Part shown: positions 53,372 to 64,000 of the stretch, in pieces | How positions within the stretch are numbered: position 1 is the stretch's first letter | Layout of the letters: each line of letters begins with the position of its first letter | Source: Adiantum capillus-veneris | Lineage: Eukaryota; Streptophyta; Polypodiopsida; Polypodiales; Pteridaceae | Assembly: GCA_014529385.2 (NCBI GenBank) | Contig: CM043953.1 | Span: 94,585,342 to 94,649,341, forward strand | Length of the DNA: 64,000 nt | Reading direction: 5' to 3' | Notes under the pieces: model-generated | What the model was told of the DNA's origin: nothing | The model's input: the letters and a program-made list of their open reading frames with translations, nothing else | The model's database searches: none | Made by a program: the position numbers and the translations under genes

Positions 53372-54130
53372 CTATGTCTCCTTATTCTTCTTGGACCAGC
53401 AATCCTTCTTGACGTGGCCCTTCTTGCTACAGTTCCAACATTCAAGAACTGACTTTGTGCGTGACTTGCTCCGCCTTGAGCGATCACGACCCTTTTGGTT
53501 TTTGAACCTCTCCTTAGGCCTTCCAATTGTTTCCACTGACAGTGCAGCACTTGATGATTCTCCTGTGCTTCTCCTTCGTATTTCCTCGCTTAGGAGAACA
53601 CCCACAACATCATCAAACTTAAGAGTATTTGTGCCAGAAATAGAATTACTTACAGCCATCACAAGGCTATCCCAACTATCCGGTAGTATAAAAAGAGCTC
53701 GCACTTTGTCATCAAAATTGATTTTCACCGATCGAAGTTGACTTATGTTTGTGTTAAAGTCATTTAGGTGTTTTGCAACTGAACCATTCTCTGCCATCTT
53801 TAGATTGAACAAGCGCTTCATATGAAATACCTTATTGGATGCCGATGGTTTCTCGTAGAAATCGTCAAGTGACTTCATCAAATCCTTCGTGGTCTTCATC
53901 TCCGAAACATTGAAGGCCACCGTTGATGCCAAGCTTAACCGGATTGTTCCCAGTGTCTTTCGATCAAGGACAATCCATGCTTCATCCACCATTGTTGCGG
54001 GCTTCTTGGCAAGACCGCCTAGTGGCAAATAGAGGTCCTTCTGGTAGAGATAGTCTTCAATCTGCATCTTCCAATGTTGGTAGTTTTTACCGTTGAACTT
54101 CTCAATCTTGAGCTTCCCTTCCTCCGCCAT
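53372..54130 (-). CDS. Copia-D Gag
   Basis: A 252-codon open frame from the ATG at 54130 (MAEEGKLKIEKFNGKNYQHW), chosen over three upstream codons because the F-x-G-x-N-Y-x-x-W motif usually lies about 15-20 residues from the start. KMQIEDYLYQKDLYLPL, LDRKTLGTIRLSLASTVAFN and KVFHMKRLFNLKMAENGSVA follow. FILPDSWDSLVMAVSNS completes the capsid. One canonical zinc knuckle CWNCSKKGHVKKDC is intact. The frame ends with KNKET and a stop where the polyprotein would continue, probably a mutation. It could still be translated as a Gag, but its pol is dead. Confidence 0.85.
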   Translation of the reverse strand: MAEEGKLKIEKFNGKNYQHWKMQIEDYLYQKDLYLPLGGLAKKPATMVDEAWIVLDRKTLGTIRLSLASTVAFNVSEMKTTKDLMKSLDDFYEKPSASNKVFHMKRLFNLKMAENGSVAKHLNDFNTNISQLRSVKINFDDKVRALFILPDSWDSLVMAVSNSISGTNTLKFDDVVGVLLSEEIRRRSTGESSSAALSVETIGRPKERFKNQKGRDRSRRSKSRTKSVLECWNCSKKGHVKKDCWSKKNKET

Positions 54131-54172
54131 AACTCCCACTCAATTCAAGTAATTTAGCTACGAGCAAACCTT

Positions 54173-54184
54173 GCTCTGATACCA
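54173..54184 (-). other. Primer-binding site of Copia-D
   Basis: The minus strand reads TGGTATCAGAGC, two bases inside the 5' LTR. Confidence 0.9.
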
Positions 54185-54186
54185 GT

Positions 54187-54931
54187 TGTTAGGAAATAAG
54201 ACGTAACTAAATAGATATTTGAGTAGATCACTTAATGGAGAGAGATAGATTTCACACACAAGAGATTATAGAGTAGAGAGAGAGAGAGAGAGAGTACACA
54301 CGATATACATGGTTCACCCAATGTGGGCTATGTCCATAGGAAAGCAGCCACTCAATGGCTTTAGTACTTCAAAACAAGAAGTAGTTTACAAAGGGATTAT
54401 ACCCTTAATAGAGCTCCCGCCTTGCTTCACTCTCACCACCTCACACTCACCTTGTTGCATCAACTTCACACACTATGAAATGTGTGTAGAAATGGTCTCC
54501 TTTTATAGGCCAAAAGGGTTGCCCTCTCTCATGAGAGGCAACCATGTGTAGCCGCCCTTGTGTAGATAAGTCCAAATCGGACCCTCCAATCCGCCCATGT
54601 GTGGCCGCCCTTGAGAAGACAAGTCCGCTTTTAAATTCGGCCACCGGCCATTGAATTCGGCCACCGGCCCACTAGCCATTGACTTTCGACCACCGGCCAA
54701 CCGACCGGTCATTTTCCGATCATTTTCCGGCCGCCGTTCGGCCATAATATTCCAGTGAAAAGAAATATTCCGACGATGGCCGTGAAAATTTTGGTTTTCA
54801 GAGAGTGACTTTATTTTTTGGCGAGTTATTTTTCTTCACGCACGATGGCTTCTCCTCATAATGGGGGCCTTACAAATGTGCATTTTTACCACAGAAAATT
54901 ACAAGGGGTAAATCAGGCTCCATACTTAACA
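54187..54931 (-). repeat. 5' LTR of Copia-D (745 bp)
   Basis: TG...CA ends (TGTTAGG and CTTAACA on the plus strand). It includes a GA run at 54275-54294 and a TATAAAA box (minus strand) at 54501-54507, placed so transcription would run into gag. The inner 535 bp match 38497-38991. Confidence 0.92.
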
Positions 54932-55700
54932 GATTTCAGGCGCCAAAGATGATATCCCAAATCTTCATCTACACCATAGCCAAGGAAAATACACTTGTGT
55001 GACTTTGGATCTAGATTTTCCTGAAGCTCTTTGGGTAGATGTGCATATGCCTCACATCCAAAGACACGCAAATGATCATAATGTGGATTCTTTTTGAACC
55101 ATAGCTCCTCTAGATTCTAGCAATTTAATGGCACACTAGGTGACTTATTCATTATATATATGATGTTAGTATTGTCATTGCCCAAAAACCTTAGAGTGAG
55201 ATTTGCCATAGAAAACATGGCTATGACTAACTCTTGAATCCTTCGATTCATTCTTTCTGCAACTCCACTTTGATTAGGTGTGTAAGGGGTAGTAAGCTGC
55301 CTCTTAACACCTCTCTTGCTACACAAAAATTCTCAAACTCCCTGGAGATGTACTCTCTACCATTATCTTTCCTTAAGCTTTTGATCCTCTTGCCAAACTA
55401 ATTTTCAACCAATGCCAATAATTTCTTAAAAGTAGAGAAGACTTGATCCTTCTGGCGCAAAGGATAAACCCACACCTCCTAGTGGAATTGTCTATGAAAG
55501 TCACAAAGTAGCTAGGTCCCCCTAGAGACTTGGGTGGCATAGGACCAAAAACATCACTACAAACAAGCTCTAGTGGCTACAAGCACTTCCTATTCAATGG
55601 TGATGAGGCATTTCTAGTTTTTTAAGCATAGATGCAATGCTCACACATAGAAAAATTGGAATAACTTAACATGAGAAAGTAACCAAAAAGTGCTAAGGTT
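54932..55700 (-). pseudogene. Copia-A integrase remnant
   Basis: The minus strand reads QLTTPYTPNQSGVAERMNRR (the glutamate box, N-G changed to S-G) and, nearer Copia-D, LDPKSHKCIFLGYGVDEDLG then YHLWRL, the C-terminal module. Upstream core pieces near 55440-55560 are stop-broken but readable as YFVTFIDN-type sequence. It ends at the Copia-D insertion. Confidence 0.85.
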
Positions 55701-56245
55701 TTCATTCCCTTTTGGCTCATATGGACTTGCCGGTTATGCCACAACTCAGTAGATGGCAGCTTGGCTATGGATATACAATCCTCTTTTACACACAAGACAA
55801 CACAAAGTAAAGTGTTCTATGCTTCAAGCCTCTGAGAATAGCAATGTTTCCCTTCCTGATTGACCATGAACCATTCCCAAAGGTGGTCGTGCAACCCAAT
55901 TTGTTAAGCTGACCACAATAAATATCAAACTCTTTGCTAACTTGGGAACATTTTGAATTTTGTGCCATTATGCAAAACTAGTTTGATGTCTCCAACACCA
56001 TGTATCTTAAGCTCATAGACATCACTGAGATTTGCTTTTCTATGATCATTCTTTATGAGGTGTCACATGGAAACTAGCTCTAGAACCTATGACCCATTCA
56101 TGATCAAAGCTAGCGTCTTCTACAATAAGAGCATCTAGACTATGGTTTGTTGTAAAGACTAGAACATATGTTCAAATCTAGCATCTTCTGTAACAAGAGC
56201 ATCTGGACCATGATCTATTGTAAATACCAAAACATCTGAGGAAGT
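55701..56245 (-). pseudogene. Copia-A protease and pre-integrase remnant
   Basis: The frame at 55968-55786 reads QLNKLGCTTTFGNGSWSIRK then GNIAILRGLKHRTLYFVL, the conserved stretch before integrase. LWHNRQVHMSQKGMKTL at about 55690-55745 is the zinc-binding segment with one histidine changed. The protease active site near 56050-56130 is degenerate (VDASFDHEW-like). Confidence 0.75.
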
Positions 56246-57085
56246 TTAGACCTCAAGCACATCTTCTATCTTAGGAGACTCTAGCACATTGAGCTCCACA
56301 ATCTTAGCTTTTCCCTTTCCATCATTGTCAGACTTCTTGATATCTTGAGACTTTTTCTTGCCTCTTTGCCATGCACGATAACATTTCTTTAAAAGCCCTT
56401 TCTTATGGCAATGATAGCACTCAATGAAACGAAAATTCTTGAAATCTGCACTTTTGGCACGGTTATGAGCGCGATCTCTTTGTTCTTTGCCATTGGCAAT
56501 ATATGGCATCACGTTGCTTTGCACGCTCCTTATACTTTTTGTGAATCACTTCACTGAGTAGAATGGAAACTATGACATCATAAGATAATTGGCTCTCTCA
56601 GGCACAGAGCTGCTTATGGCTATGCAAAATATGTTCCATGAAGAGGGTAGAGAACACAATAAGAAGATAGACCATGCTTCATTGTCAGAATCAAGTCCTT
56701 GAGACGTCAATTGATGAAGTACATTCAATGCATTCAATTGTTCAAAAAATGTGTCACCTTCTTTCATGTGAAGCTCAAATAGCTTCTTCATTAAGTAAAC
56801 CTTGTGTTGTTGCTCTCATAGTTGTCCCATAAGGCTTTAGCAGTAGCTTCACCCATGATAATGAACTAAATAGACTCTTGAGGTGCAGGAAAATAGTGGA
56901 CCTAGTTTTGGCATCAAGAATTTTCCACTATGGAGTTGTGTTTGATCGCCCTCTGGGCACTCAAAAAGTGGTTTTAATTGGCCTTTTTGGGTTAACACAT
57001 CTTGTATGTTCTCTTTCCACATAGAAAAATTTGTGCCATTGAAATTTCGTTTGTTGTAAATTCCCTTGTCAAAAGAAAAGGCCAT
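56246..57085 (-). pseudogene. Copia-A gag remnant
   Basis: The probable start at 57085 reads MAFSFDKGIYNKRNFNGTNF then SMWKENIQDVLTQKGQLKPL, a Copia Gag N-terminus. After shifts come MKKLFELHMKEGDTFFEQLN and SIFLLCSLPSSWNIFCIAIS. A knuckle CYHCHKKGLLKKC lacks its histidine. The matching part of Copia-B is closest in wording, so A and B belong to the same lineage. Confidence 0.85.
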
Positions 57086-58022
57086 AATTCCAATGCAGGA
57101 ACACTGTGGCAAGAATGCCATTAAAATATGGCAAAAAACGTGGCAATTTTTTGGCAAAACCTCCTCTATAATAGGAGCAAAATCTCAAATCAAAATGAAA
57201 CTCAAAGTGCCAAGAGATGCATAGATAGACTTGTGGGAAAAATTCGACAGAGTCTTCTTTGTACGAGGAGCAAAACTTCAACCTAAAGTATGCATAAAAC
57301 TGACCATAAATTGACAAGAAGGTAGGTTGTGCTAAGCCAAAAATTGACCCAAAGAATGCCAACTTGGCCTCAAGTGCACCTATCCCTCTCTATGCATAGC
57401 CTATAGCAACCTATAGGCTATGTTTGTAGAAGCCTATAACTAGAGTGATCGAGATCAAGAATCTCAAGTATAAACCACAAGTGAAGCCAAGATATGCCTA
57501 TGAAAGACTTTAACTGTATCCATTGAACGTATAATCCCTATGTTAGTAGAAGCCTATAACTAGAGTGATCGAGATCAAGAATCTCAAGTATAAACCACAA
57601 GTGAAGCCAAGATACACATTTGGTGATACAATCCACTCACAAGGCATGTAGAGAGCACAAATGCATTTGTGTGTGCAAAATAGTGCACTAAAGTGCGTAA
57701 AATGAGTATCCTTGTAAGAATGTAGACTGCACTTGCAAGGTCGACGCAGAAAACTACACCTCAACCAGAATACAACCCTCGGTTTGAACTCCAACGCTCA
57801 CCATTTGTATCATCAATGTAGATAACTTTGCCTCTAAGAGATGTGCTCAAGACCCGATCTCCCAAGAGACCTCGATGAGAGAAAAAAATGTGATCCCACT
57901 GCAAGATTACTCATTGTCGAAGTGTGCCAAAGTCTACAAATGCATGTCGAACGTAGCACATCAATGCGAGGATGTGGGGAGGGCAAAGGCAAGGAGGGTG
58001 GTGTGATTAGAGAGAAAAAGTC

Positions 58023-58133
<111 letters not shown>

Positions 58134-58197
58134 TGATGTCGGGGCTCAAAATTCAACCATCAAGGCCCATGCTCACATCCAACCTCACTGATTTAAT

Positions 58198-58226
58198 GTG
58201 TGTGTGTGTGTGTATGTGTGTGCACA
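58198..58226. repeat. (GT)n microsatellite followed by short CA run
   Basis: GT units with one GTAT interruption, then GCACACACA. Confidence 0.9.
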
Positions 58227-58419
58227 CACAACTACACCCTTCTCTTCCTTGCTTTCTTCCAGTCATGTCTATGCTTGTTTGATACCCTCTTTAATTCACA
58301 AAAGAAGGTTCAACTTTATCTGCCCGTTTTTGCAGTGCCCAATTTTGAAAAAACAATACCTTGCTCTCCCTCTTCTCATGAGTGTGTGTGAGTGTGTGTG
58401 CGTGCGCGTGATTCAAACC

Positions 58420-60139
58420 CATTCCAAGTAGATTTTGAAGAGACGAAGCCTTAAGGATAGTAAGGTTTGTCGTACAGACATGCGAACCAAGTGATTCGAA
58501 CTCCTTACATAAGGTAGTAAGATTTTCACAGTTACATCTTAAAATAGATTCATACCTCAAAAAATTATTTGAATATACAAAGCTTTTAATAGTTTCAGAG
58601 TATTTCCAGTCAAACACCATATTATCTATTAAAGAATGATCACCATATACAAAATCAAAACTTTCTATAAAAATTGATTGAGGTGAAAAGAACTCAAAAA
58701 TTCTATTCATGAAATGACAATGAATGAAACAAGTACTACAATCCTTGGCTTTGCTTGGTAGATAGCGCCTCCCGATCTCATTGACCGCTACCTGCACAGT
58801 CACATTTCCAACAGATGTTTAACCGGTAGTCCTCGACCGCTTCCTCTTGTAAAGCTTCTAGACTTTCCTCTTCCAAAATTGGAGTCAGCAGACGTAGAGG
58901 GGGTAAGAAAGGAAGTAAAGGTGGAATTTGGACTTAGCAGTGTGTTGGGTCTTTTTTGAAAGGGGGATTCATCATCTTCAAAGTTAGGCTTCAGTAGACC
59001 CAGAATAGTTTTTACCCCTTTGTAAGAACCATAGGTAATCAGGAGCATTCCTGGTTCATTTGCCCCTAGCTCTTTGAGCATTTCGACCATCAATGTACGA
59101 AATTGTATGAAGGCAATTTGCACCAGAACTAACTCCTTGGCTTGTCCACCTAACCATGAACAGATGAGAGTAAGATGAAATGATGTAGGATTTTCCGGGA
59201 ATATAGATTCCAAATTGTTGATGGCAAACCAAACTGCATGGTCGAACCATATGATGCTAGACTCACGAGACGCTTTAGGGTCCAAAAATCTGCAAAGCAC
59301 ACTTGAGATAGGGTCTGTAAATATTCCATACTGATTTTGCATAATAATCAACATTGTTTTTACTGAATTCCATAAGTCCTTTTGTTCTCACATAAAGTCC
59401 TGCATTAGACCCACACTTCTTGGAGCCCAAAAAATTCATGTTGAACGGAGCTTTAATCAGCTCACCTTTGTCTAAACATTGCACTTCTTTGAGTATCTTC
59501 AGTCGAGAGTCCTCCATTGCGGAGGCCGGTAGGTTTGCCAAAAAAACCCAGGTCCCTATAGAAATAGGAGCCAGAAATCCTTTATTAGGGAGTAACCAAA
59601 GTTTGTGCTCCACCGCTAAGGATTCCACCTCAACTTGTTGTATTGGTAAGAAAGGAAATATCCTGGAAACCTTAGGGACTAATTCCAAAAGTGAAGTTCC
59701 ACTTAGAGAACATAAATCTTTCTGAAATTCTTTAACTGCTTCCGCAGCTGCTGCATCCCTACAGAAAAGGTAGGTGGGAGAATCGGAATAGTCAGGCTGT
59801 GACAAAACTGGGCCTGAGTTCACATTGCTTTCTGAGAAGGTTAGCAAGTTCAGCACCATCAGATCAGAGCTTAGCCAAGTCCTCTTTATGTGCCTTAGAG
59901 ATAGTCGGGACATTTGCAATAATTTTAGAGATAGCTGAAACACCATCCTTACTGTTTTTTACTAACATTGCTAATGTTTTGATCCATTTGTCAAATGAGA
60001 CTGTGTGAATAAAGGAGGTATTAGGATTACTCGACAAGGCCACAATGAGAGCAGATGCTTCAGCATCTTGAATGCATCTTAGAACCAATAGTGAAGCTCT
60101 TGAGAGTGGCTCCATTGGCAATTCCAATCCCTGATACAA
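58420..60139 (-). pseudogene. Unidentified frameshifted protein-coding remnant
   Basis: Four consecutive minus-strand frames (60139-59864, 59946-59275, 59354-58800 and 58803 to about 58420) appear to be one coding sequence of about 570 codons with three frameshifts. The composition is that of a real protein. The middle has KLWLLPNKGFLAPISIGTWV, LKILKEVQCLDKGELIKAPF and IIWFDHAVWFAINNLESIF. TSFHLTLICSWLGGQAKELV and PGMLLITYGSYKGVKTILGL follow. A glycine/arginine/serine-rich basic end, NFGRGKSRSFTRGSGRG, comes before another globular stretch (FIHCHFMNRIFEFFSPQSIF). It lacks retroelement enzyme motifs. An alpha-rich body with a basic tail could be a nucleic-acid-binding capsid or nucleoprotein (endogenised viral genes are known in plants) or a host gene remnant. 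I do not recognise it. Confidence 0.5.
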
Positions 60140-61900
60140 GGAAATAGCCTGAAGGAGGCGTAGTTAGAGAAAATCCAAAAGGAAATTATATAAACGGAAG
60201 AATCTTAGAATAAGCCCTAATGTTAAAGGTTTAATATAGTAATCTGGTAGCTTCCTCAACCTTCAACCAGTCAGAAATAATTCATAATGACTGTGTGAGG
60301 CTAGCCCCTCTGGTACAGATTGAATGCACACTCTGATCAATCTGTCCTAGCAAAAATATCGGGAGCTTGGTCCTGACCCAGTGGTAAAACTGGATCTAAG
60401 TGCCAATGGTGTGTGTTTTAGTTATTTACTTATATTACCCATAAACAAACATAGATATGTTCAAAGACCAAGGTACCCACATAATTTACAAGGTTTATTA
60501 TACAAAACAAACTTTAGACAACATGATTTTGTATAAATAAATCTTATCAGTTTGGTACAAGTCACCATCTGAATGTAGAAATTCTTTTACAAACTGCGAA
60601 CCAGCAGCCATTCCACCCAACAATAAAGCAACCAAAAAGCTGAATCAAAGAGAGTAGCCCTCACTTGCACCCATAGAACAACATAACATTATGTTAGCAT
60701 TGGCTCTGTATGCAAGTGATGTATGGGCATCCTAGTTGTTATCCATGTCACAAAGTTTCAACTTTTTTTTGCAAATAAACCTTATTTAAAAAAAGAACAA
60801 ACTTTAATAAGACTTTGGTAGTCAGTTACATCTTCATACCGAACTTCATCAGTTTACAAACCGCCAATGATTTTCTTTTAAGTTTCTTTATAATTTATCT
60901 CCTTATTCTTGCAGGTTCGATTAAAATATGCTCTCTGACTCGACCATGCCCTGTTCTTTGCCGCAAATGCTCCTATATATTCAGCGCTAGCTTCCTTAAG
61001 CTTTTTTGAGATCTGTATCAACAGTAGTACTCATCCGAGCAATCAACTTATAGCTTTGTAGACCTTGATATTAGTAAACAAATAAATTTTACACACCTTT
61101 TGCAAATTTCTTTATATATGAAACCCTGACAATTTTTGCCATCATTTTGAGCGACCTCTTCTGCTTTCAAGTGGCTGGACTCCATAAACACCAGAGTATA
61201 GCTACAATGATTAAACTTGAAGTGATCTGTACATACTATAGTAAAATGTCGAGTCAGAGAGTTTAGCAAAAACATATGAAATTCCATTTGCCACTAGCCA
61301 GTCTATCTCCTATCCATGTCCCATTCTATAACATATGCCTCAAGGTCGAGCCCTTCAAGGCTAAAATCAACTAGGGTTATCTTTCGACCAATTTTACACT
61401 GGAATTCAAGAACTTGAAGTTACACAGTCATGCATGTTTATCAACATTACTCTACATTCCATAAAGAGTTTCCCTTGAAGCCAAAGAAAAAAGCCAAACC
61501 ATCAGCTTTGAGAAGTACCAGCCCAAGCCAGCGGAGTCTCAGCTAGAGCCAAAGTAACACTATACCCTTCTTGGTTCGAATCTTATTTTTTGCCAAATCT
61601 CAAGTAGTCAAGCATAAAGAATAATGAACCAGAATATGGCAGCACAGGCCAGATCTAAGCCAGGCCTCCAAGAAACTAGTAGAAGGTCAGATTTTATTGT
61701 AAGTGTGAGCAAAAAGTATCTAAACCATAGTATATTTAAGGTAGCATCATCACTTGATGTAGTGGAATAAGTATGTACAAAACCAGATCTATGCAAGATA
61801 TCCAAGCAACTGATGAAGGTTAGATGTTTTGCAATCATCATTACTCGAATACCATACAGGATCCCCTTTCAGAGACGTAACTGCCAGGGTCAGATAAGTT
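60140..61900. other. AT-rich non-coding region
   Basis: No frame shows a known domain or convincing coding character. No LTR, tRNA or long repeat is seen, apart from a segment at about 61495-61660 that resembles 62725-62850 (see the tandem repeat). Confidence 0.6.
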
Positions 61901-61904
61901 ATTA

Positions 61905-62740
61905 GCCGGAGCTCGAGCCCGAACCAGAGTCAAAGCTAGTCATAACACAGGCTGCTTCAAGCTTTTACAAGATACAACCCTTGTATGTGTATGAAACAAC
62001 TATATCAAAGAAAAACATCCAAGTAGTAAGGTCCGATTCTCTGTAAGTTAAGAGAAACCACCCTATACCATAATACCATACCTCTTTTAGTTAGTAAATG
62101 TATAAGAAAACCATCAACTCCGAGAAGTATTAGCTCCGGCCAGAAGAGTACCAGCTAGAGCTAGAGTTTCCAATGGAACTCCTATGCGACTTCCTCCGAG
62201 AAGTATTGGCTTGGGCCAGAAGAGTACCAGCCAGAGTCAGTCACAATTCCATGTAAAGCACAATATCAAATCCCATTTAGTTAGTAAAGGTATCAAAAAT
62301 AGTAGCTCAGGCCAGAGCTCGAGCCTGAACCAGAGTCAAAGCTAGCCATAAACTAGGCTACGTCAAGCTTTTACAAGATACAGTTCTTGTATGTGTATGA
62401 AAAAACTATATCAAAGCAAAACATCCAAGTAGTAAGGTTCGATTCTCTGTAAGTTAAGAGCAATTACCCTATACCATAATACCATACCTCTTTTAGTTAG
62501 TAAACGTATCAAAAAACCATCAGCTCCGAGAAGTATTAGCTCAGGCCAGAAGAGTACCAGCCAGAGTCAGAGATCAATGGAAATCCTATGCGACTTCCTC
62601 CGAGAAGTATTAGCTCAGGCCAAAAAAGTACCAACCAAAGCCAGTCGGAATTCCATGTAAAGCACAACCATCCTATACCATAATATCAAATCCCATTTAG
62701 TTAGTAAAGGTATCAAAAAATCCTCAGCTCCGAGAAGTAT
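61905..62740. repeat. 406-bp tandem repeat, two copies, with inner repeats
   Basis: GCTCGAG...CAAGCTTTTACAAGATACA starts at 61911 and 62317, and the copies align for about 400 bp with roughly one change in ten. Inside each, CTCCGAGAAGTAT occurs twice about 75 bp apart (62118 and 62194; 62524 and 62598), and a fifth copy is at 62728. Flanks at 61495 and 62735 also match each other, so the array may be older and longer. Confidence 0.85.
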
Positions 62741-64000
62741 CAGCACAATCTAGGGAAGTATCAGCCAGAACCCGAGTAATACTATAGCTTTCCTGGCCAC
62801 AAATAAGTTTATACCAAATCTCAAGTTGTGAAGCATAAAAACCAGAATATGCATGTATACAATAGGTTTTTATGGTAGTACTGGCAAGATCTAAGCTAGG
62901 CATACAAGCACCAGGTAGAAAACCTGATCCTTGTCAGTCAGAGTTCCCATAGGGATCAAAGTACCAGCTAAACTACCAGCCTAGAGCCAAAAAATACCGA
63001 TAAGTAACATCCCTAGTTAGAATACGTCTCCTTCCTTACCCTTCTGATTAGTATCCTCACAATCATCAGGTGTTTTGGCACTCAGCCATGTGTACACTAC
63101 CAGTATTTTGCCAATTTTGACAGGGTTGAACCTGTAAAGAGTCCTAGTAATAGGACATGGAAACCTTATCAGATACATCACATCATTCTCAAGGTTCTTT
63201 TAGAAGCATTATAAAAAATAAGATCCATTTCTATGAGCAGGTTATTAAAAAAATATTACAGCTTTTAGACAAAGGTAGCGAACACTATTCCTTCTCAAAA
63301 ATTTACACCCCTAGTACTGCAACAGTTTATCGGAGCCGACAAAAACCAATGTCAGTATAGCAAAATCTCGCTTAGTCCAGCCCCTAAATGGGTCACAAAA
63401 ATCCTTTGTAAAGAAACCTGATTTTTTTCTATGGCAGCATAACCAGAAACACCACCAAGATTTCATCCATATACTCACCATCAGTTTACAAAACCAAAAT
63501 AGTCTCCATGTCTATGCAAGAATTGATGCCATTTTTTCATACAATAGAAAAAAGCTAAGTGTGAGTGCAGTCAGTATTAGGCATGAAGTAAAAACCAAAT
63601 TCTTTTGCTATTTACAAATCCGAATGAACAGTTCTTTCAATGTCAAGGAAAGGGTTCCACAGTGTCAGCAGCTGGACACACCCTACGGAGAATGACTGCT
63701 CGGCGGAATATTATTTTTTGTAATTATTCTTTAATTGAGAAAACCCGTCATTTCACCTTTGTAAATAGTGGGGCTTGCAGAAGCTTCCAGATTGTATCCC
63801 ATTTTTGACATTTAGATTGAGTAGATGGTTAAATTCGAACCTTAGGGTTTGAGATTGTAAGGTATTTATACCGCTTTTGACCTTAATGAAAAAAACCTTT
63901 GTCATTTTAAAAAAGTTATGTCTGTGTGAGTGAACGTACTGTGTACGAGAGAGAGTGAGAGTTTCATCTTGACGCTACGCGTGTACCGGTGGTCGGAATC
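62741..64000. other. Non-coding region to the window end
   Basis: AT-rich sequence without a supported gene. Short frames at 63157-63360 and 63605-63808 show no known motifs. The last 100 bases include a GA-rich stretch. Confidence 0.55.

Larger units (their letters stand above)
38497..54931 (-). mobile_element. Copia-D: Ty1/Copia element with element E nested inside
   Basis: A 745-bp 5' LTR (54187-54931), tRNA-iMet primer site, gag, protease, integrase, reverse transcriptase, RNase H and purine tract are all present on the minus strand. The 3' LTR lacks its outermost part: it starts at 38497, which corresponds to about 210 bp inside the other copy. Element E interrupts it between protease and integrase. 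Outside that insertion, only about four stop codons break the polyprotein, so it is one of the better-preserved Copias here. Confidence 0.92.

Noticed and set aside
58420-60139. LINE open reading frame 1 or reverse transcriptase
   Set aside because: No zinc knuckle, endonuclease or reverse transcriptase motif on either strand, and no poly(A) tail or target duplication found.
60300-60430. tRNA-derived SINE
   Set aside because: A CAGTGGTAAAACTGG stretch is suggestive, but there is no second promoter box at the right distance, no tail and no target duplication.

Overview
The window is intergenic DNA from a land plant with a large, repeat-rich genome. No intact host gene is recognisable. Almost everything from base 1 to about 58 kb is LTR retrotransposon sequence inserted into other LTR retrotransposons. 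The plant assignment rests on tRNA-iMet and tRNA-Asp type primer-binding sites, plant-type Ty1/Copia and Ty3/Gypsy polyproteins, 5-bp target-site duplications (TSDs) and long CT/GA microsatellites. The species cannot be told from the sequence.

The scaffold is an old, decayed Ty1/Copia element on the minus strand (here 'Copia-A'). Its gag starts near 57.1 kb and its RNase H ends near 6.2 kb. It has been split repeatedly. Insertions with matching LTRs and TSDs are element 1 (6538-15415, TSD CCAAC), element 2 (16310-27653, TSD ACTTA) and Copia-B (27818-33565, TSD CCTTT/CCTTC, plus strand). Copia-C (33843-38496, plus strand, 3' end lost) abuts Copia-D (38497-54931, minus strand, distal 3' LTR lost) at a deletion junction. 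Element 3 (18534-23962, TSD GTATT/GTATC) lies inside element 2. Element E (41741-52986, TSD AACCA) lies inside Copia-D. At four of these sites the disrupted reading frame resumes across the insertion, which independently confirms the boundaries. A separate decayed Ty3/Gypsy element (F) fills 1 to about 6.1 kb.

Elements 1 and E are the most unusual residents. Both are long non-autonomous elements that encode only a Gag-like protein and an aspartic protease, with no reverse transcriptase, RNase H or integrase. They share a tRNA-Asp-type primer site, a purine tract of the same form, shortened zinc knuckles (CX2CX3HX4C), a protease frame placed -1 to gag, internal copies of the polypurine tract, and a region after the protease with repeated W-[IV]-P-K motifs. 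Element 1 still has a 1037-codon gag and a 523-codon protease frame, and its LTRs differ at only about eight positions by eye. Element E also has a 2.7-kb leader carrying eleven copies, mostly about 125-145 or about 285 bp apart, of a 24-bp palindrome centred on ACGCGT. On the transcript each would fold into a hairpin with a self-complementary six-base loop, like a retroviral dimerisation hairpin, located where packaging signals are expected. This array, together with the Gag-protease family, is the best candidate for something undescribed.

Elements 2 and 3 are Ty3/Gypsy elements with very short LTRs (about 100 and 175 bp). Element 3 has about 4 kb of interior that does not resemble gag or pol. 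From 58.3 to 60.1 kb lies a frameshifted, minus-strand protein-coding remnant I cannot identify. From 60.1 kb to the end there is AT-rich non-coding DNA with a 406-bp tandem repeat at 61.9-62.7 kb.
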